The position numbers were made by a program, and so were the translations under genes. A stretch of DNA of 8,635 nucleotides, taken from positions 1 to 8,635 of the forward strand of contig JARJMV020000022.1 in assembly GCA_029335935.2 (NCBI GenBank). Reading direction: 5' to 3'. The DNA is from a bacterium. Its GTDB lineage: Bacteria; Armatimonadota; Fimbriimonadia; Fimbriimonadales; GBS-DC. Under the pieces are notes generated by a model. That model was not told the DNA's origin. It did no database searches and worked only from the letters and a program-made list of their open reading frames with translations. Positions 6,626 through 8,635 of this stretch are shown here, in pieces (the stretch's first letter is position 1; the number at the start of each line of letters is the position of its first letter).

Positions 6626-8005
6626 TTACCACCCGTAACGCTCGGGTCCCCAGTCGCGGTAGATAAGCTCCTGCTTAAGCAGCACCAGTTTGCGGCTGGG
6701 GATATCTTCGTAGACCACGATGCCCGCGCCAACGCACGAATACGCGCCGATTTTGACACCCGGCATGGTAATCACATTCACGCCCGTGCGTGAGAAGTCG
6801 CCAAAGTAGGTCCCGTTCGCGCCGAACTCGGGACGCTCGCGACGGTTGCGGATAGTGTGGAGCGTGTCGCCATCGTCGAAGCGGAGCGTGCCACACACCG
6901 TTGCCGCGCCGATGTCCACCTTCTGCCCCACCACGCCCATAATCTCGCAGTAGTGGTAGAGGAAGCTGCCCTCCAGCATCACGCCCTCGATTTCGGCGTC
7001 GTGCCCCACGATACAGCCACTGCCGATGACGGTAGTGGCGCCCACGAGGCAGTAGTCGCTGACGCGGGCGCGTGCGCCGACGGCGGTGTGCCCTTGCAGG
7101 ATGGCGCCGTTGAGCAGGCGCGCCTCGCGCCCGATGAAGCAGTTGCCGTGAATCACCACGCGCTTGCCAATCGTGGCTCCTTCTTCCACAACCACCTTGC
7201 CGTAGATTTCGGCGGAGTCGTCGATGTGCGCGTCCTTGCCGATGCGGTCGGTCTCCAGTCGGGTGGCTTCGTAGTCCAGCCAGCGTGCGTTCGCCTCCCA
7301 CAGGTGCCACGGCTTGTCCATATCCACCAGAAAGCCGACAGGCTCCACGCAGGGGATGTCGTGCCCTTGCTCGATGAGGGTCTGCAGGGTTTGGGCAAGT
7401 TCGGCTTCTAAGGGGGGCATGCCGCCGACGGGCACGCTGGTCATCAAGCCGGGGTGGGCGTTGAGCGCGTCGCGGATGTGCGGTTGGAAGGCGAACAGTC
7501 CGCCCAGTCGGTAGTGGGTGTCGGTGCTGTGCCCTTCGATATGGGTGAGGCGTCCCTCGTGGGCGCGTGCGCCAATCCAGTCGCGCGGGTCGTGTTCGGG
7601 CAGGTAGGCTTGAGCGACGACGGTCGCCAGCGCGCCGCTTTCGTGGTGGCGTGCAATCAGGCGCTGGATGGTCTCGGCAGGGGTGACGATGTCGCCATAC
7701 GCCACGACGAACGGCTCCTCGCCAATCAGGGGCAGCGCGCTGAGCAGTGCGTGCGCTGTGCCCGTGGGTTGGCTCTGTCGTATGAAGGCGATGGGGAGGG
7801 GTAGCCCATGGAGCGCCGCGCGCACCGACGCCTCGAACGCGCCCACGACGACAATCAGCCGTTCGATGCCCGCCTGCTGGAGCGATTCGGCAAGGCGACG
7901 CACATTCGGGCGGTTCATCACGGGGGTAGCGGCTTTGTGGCGCACCTCGTTATAGGGCCAAAACCGCGCCCCCTGCCCCGCGCAGAGAATCACAGCGGTC
8001 TTCAT
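6626..8005 (-). CDS. Sugar-1-phosphate nucleotidylyltransferase with left-handed beta-helix domain (GlmU-like)
   Basis: A 459-residue cytoplasmic enzyme. The N-terminal Rossmann-like nucleotidyltransferase has LCAGQGARFWP (7-17), the GxGxR loop with Arg14, then Lys24 in RHKAATPV; QPTGTAHA (79-86); and GD at 104-105, the usual metal and nucleotide site. VDMDKPW (227-233) resembles the end of the transferase domain in archaeal-type UDP-GlcNAc pyrophosphorylases. Residues about 255-430 are hexapeptide repeats (IGKDAHI..., VGARARV..., IGSGCIV...) forming a left-handed beta-helix, which often carries an acetyltransferase activity. Likely role: making an activated sugar such as UDP-GlcNAc for envelope polysaccharide; glucose-1-phosphate thymidylyl- or uridylyltransferase is the alternative. 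ATG 8005 is chosen because MKTAVILCAG is the canonical beginning of the family, although it lacks a clear ribosome binding site and the frame is open upstream to 8227. It converges on the operon with one base between stop codons. Confidence 0.85.
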   Translation of the reverse strand: MKTAVILCAGQGARFWPYNEVRHKAATPVMNRPNVRRLAESLQQAGIERLIVVVGAFEASVRAALHGLPLPIAFIRQSQPTGTAHALLSALPLIGEEPFVVAYGDIVTPAETIQRLIARHHESGALATVVAQAYLPEHDPRDWIGARAHEGRLTHIEGHSTDTHYRLGGLFAFQPHIRDALNAHPGLMTSVPVGGMPPLEAELAQTLQTLIEQGHDIPCVEPVGFLVDMDKPWHLWEANARWLDYEATRLETDRIGKDAHIDDSAEIYGKVVVEEGATIGKRVVIHGNCFIGREARLLNGAILQGHTAVGARARVSDYCLVGATTVIGSGCIVGHDAEIEGVMLEGSFLYHYCEIMGVVGQKVDIGAATVCGTLRFDDGDTLHTIRNRRERPEFGANGTYFGDFSRTGVNVITMPGVKIGAYSCVGAGIVVYEDIPSRKLVLLKQELIYRDWGPERYGW

Positions 8006-8205
8006 CGAGGGCAGGATTTCGCGCCAACGCCCCGCTTTCCTGCTCGTAGGCGTTGCAGGATGGGTAGGTCGGGCTCGCCCGAATGTCTGCGCCAACGCCT
8101 GCACCGCGCCCGCGAACGCCTCAAACGCCTCTTGGAGTGAAAAACAGGGAATTTCCCCCGATTTTCGCCATCCCCCTGTCACGTTTTGGGGCATTTGGGG
8201 GATCC
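8006..8205. other. Divergent intergenic region with repeats
   Basis: This lies between the divergent nucleotidylyltransferase and dockerin-like genes. On the minus strand it is open in frame with the transferase for 74 extra codons (to TTG 8227), giving an Ala/Arg/Pro-rich stretch with no domain. It contains GCGCCAACGCC twice (8021-8031 and 8089-8099), a tandem AACGCCTC pair (8115-8122, 8124-8131), a compact palindrome CGGGC-TC-GCCCG (8070-8081) and GGGAATTTCCC (8147-8157). I find no convincing minus-strand promoter for the transferase. Confidence 0.5.
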
Positions 8206-8211
8206 TATAAG
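8184..8211 (+). promoter_or_regulatory. Possible promoter of the dockerin-like gene
   Basis: A good -10 candidate TATAAG (8206-8211) is preceded 16 bp upstream by only a weak -35 candidate, TTTTGG (8184-8189). The start would fall near 8217-8219, giving a very short leader of about 25 nt. The weak -35 suggests low basal activity, an activator or another sigma factor. Confidence 0.4.
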
Positions 8212-8214
8212 TGC

Positions 8215-8234
8215 GACCTCCCATCAAGGAGGTC
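8215..8234 (+). promoter_or_regulatory. Inverted repeat enclosing the Shine-Dalgarno site
   Basis: GACCTCC (8215-8221), a 6-nt spacer CATCAA, and GGAGGTC (8228-8234) form a perfect 7-bp inverted repeat. The right arm contains the core of a full-consensus Shine-Dalgarno, AAGGAGGT (8226-8233), 9 nt before the ATG at 8243. In RNA this would hide the ribosome binding site. However, if transcription starts from the -10 at 8206-8211, the left arm would be only partly transcribed, so a DNA operator or an upstream start site are alternatives. Confidence 0.5.
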
Positions 8235-8242
8235 TGAAGACG

Positions 8243-8635
8243 ATGCGAAGCAAACGATGGATCTGGGTATTGAGCGTGTGGGCGTTGATGCTGGGCATCG
8301 GTGTTGCCCAGCCACCGCTCTTGGTGCTGACAAACGGCGATGTGAACGGGGATAACCTTGTGGACGATACAGACTTACTGGCAGTTATCTTTCGGATGGG
8401 CGATTCGTGTCCACAGGGCTGTGCGGAAGACTTGAACGGCGACCTCACGGTAGACGATTCAGACTTGCTGACCGTGAATTTCCATATGGGTGCGCAAGGG
8501 GCGCCTGCGTTTGCAGGTCAGGTGAGCGCGCCGCAGGGAGCGTTTCGTGTGGCGTTGCGGTTGCAGTTGGGCGACTGGGCGGGCGCGTCGCAATCGGTGA
8601 AAGTGCAGCTCAAGCCTGTGGGCACGGAGGGCGAC
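8243..8635 (+). CDS. Secreted dockerin-like repeat protein, 5' part (runs off the window)
   Basis: The first 131 codons of a longer gene with no stop in view. Start ATG 8243 is fixed by the consensus AAGGAGGT 9 nt upstream. Residues 1-22 form a signal peptide: basic MRSKR, a hydrophobic core, and likely cleavage after VA22. Two dockerin-type calcium loops follow exactly 30 residues apart: GDVNGDNLVDDTDLL (32-46) and EDLNGDLTVDDSDLL (62-76), each with the DxNxDxxxDxxD spacing and ending in a helix with an FxMG tail. Cys56 and Cys60 lie between them. From about 90 a beta-rich region starts (AGQVSAPQGAFRVALRLQL). Dockerin repeats usually sit at the C-terminus of cellulosomal enzymes; here they are N-terminal, as in many secreted proteins of non-cellulosomal bacteria. 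The overall function cannot be told from the visible part. Confidence 0.8.
   Translation, partial: MRSKRWIWVLSVWALMLGIGVAQPPLLVLTNGDVNGDNLVDDTDLLAVIFRMGDSCPQGCAEDLNGDLTVDDSDLLTVNFHMGAQGAPAFAGQVSAPQGAFRVALRLQLGDWAGASQSVKVQLKPVGTEGD

Noticed and set aside
6857..7411. Plus-strand 184-codon open frame opposite the nucleotidylyltransferase
   Set aside because: The His/Val/Ala-rich product is the antisense shadow of the hexapeptide-repeat coding region, which has clear family motifs on the minus strand.
8021..8099. CRISPR-like or iteron-like array from the repeated GCGCCAACGCC
   Set aside because: There are only two 11-bp copies plus partial AACGCC units at irregular spacing (69, 21 and 9 bp), so there is no regular array.
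8147..8200. Intrinsic terminator from GGGAATTTCCC and the CCCCC...GGGG pairs
   Set aside because: The region lies between two divergent gene starts, the stems are short or have long loops, and no T-run follows.

Overview
The window looks like chromosomal DNA of a moderately GC-rich, poorly characterised bacterium. The best guess is Armatimonadota or a similar environmental, possibly thermophilic, lineage. That guess rests on general resemblance (dockerin-type secreted protein, a tubulin-like gene module, hairpin-rich intergenic DNA), not on a marker gene, so treat it as weak.

Layout. Positions 1-442 are non-coding and dense in short perfect inverted repeats, ending in a near-consensus sigma-70 promoter (360-389) with a 15-bp palindrome on the expected transcription start. 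This promoter appears to drive a tight same-strand operon. Its members are a three-helix membrane protein with a periplasmic 'choice-of-anchor'/Ig-like region and a cytoplasmic beta-rich domain (443-1657); a 1009-residue tubulin/FtsZ-superfamily protein with the GGTGSG signature and a long coiled coil (1674-4703); and a third coding unit (4669-6624) cut into 91- and 554-codon pieces by one in-frame TGA. By eye, the third unit keeps the strand order of its tubulin-like neighbour but has lost both glycine-rich nucleotide loops, so it looks like a degenerate, probably non-GTP-binding paralogue. Convergent with the operon, one base away, is a sugar-1-phosphate nucleotidylyltransferase fused to a left-handed beta-helix (minus strand, 8005-6626). 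Divergent from that gene is the start of a secreted protein with two dockerin-like calcium-binding repeats (8243 to the window end). Its ribosome binding site lies inside a 7-bp inverted repeat.

How the parts may work together. Makarova and Koonin (2010) described new FtsZ/tubulin families, one of which they proposed as the core of a multicomponent membrane-remodelling system with a von Willebrand A protein, a GTPase and OmpA-like proteins. The operon here fits that theme: a GTP-binding tubulin-like subunit, a membrane protein that could tether it, and a possible inactive partner subunit. No von Willebrand A, GTPase or OmpA gene is visible in the window; they may lie outside it or be absent. 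The nucleotidylyltransferase and the dockerin-like protein are probably unrelated neighbours.
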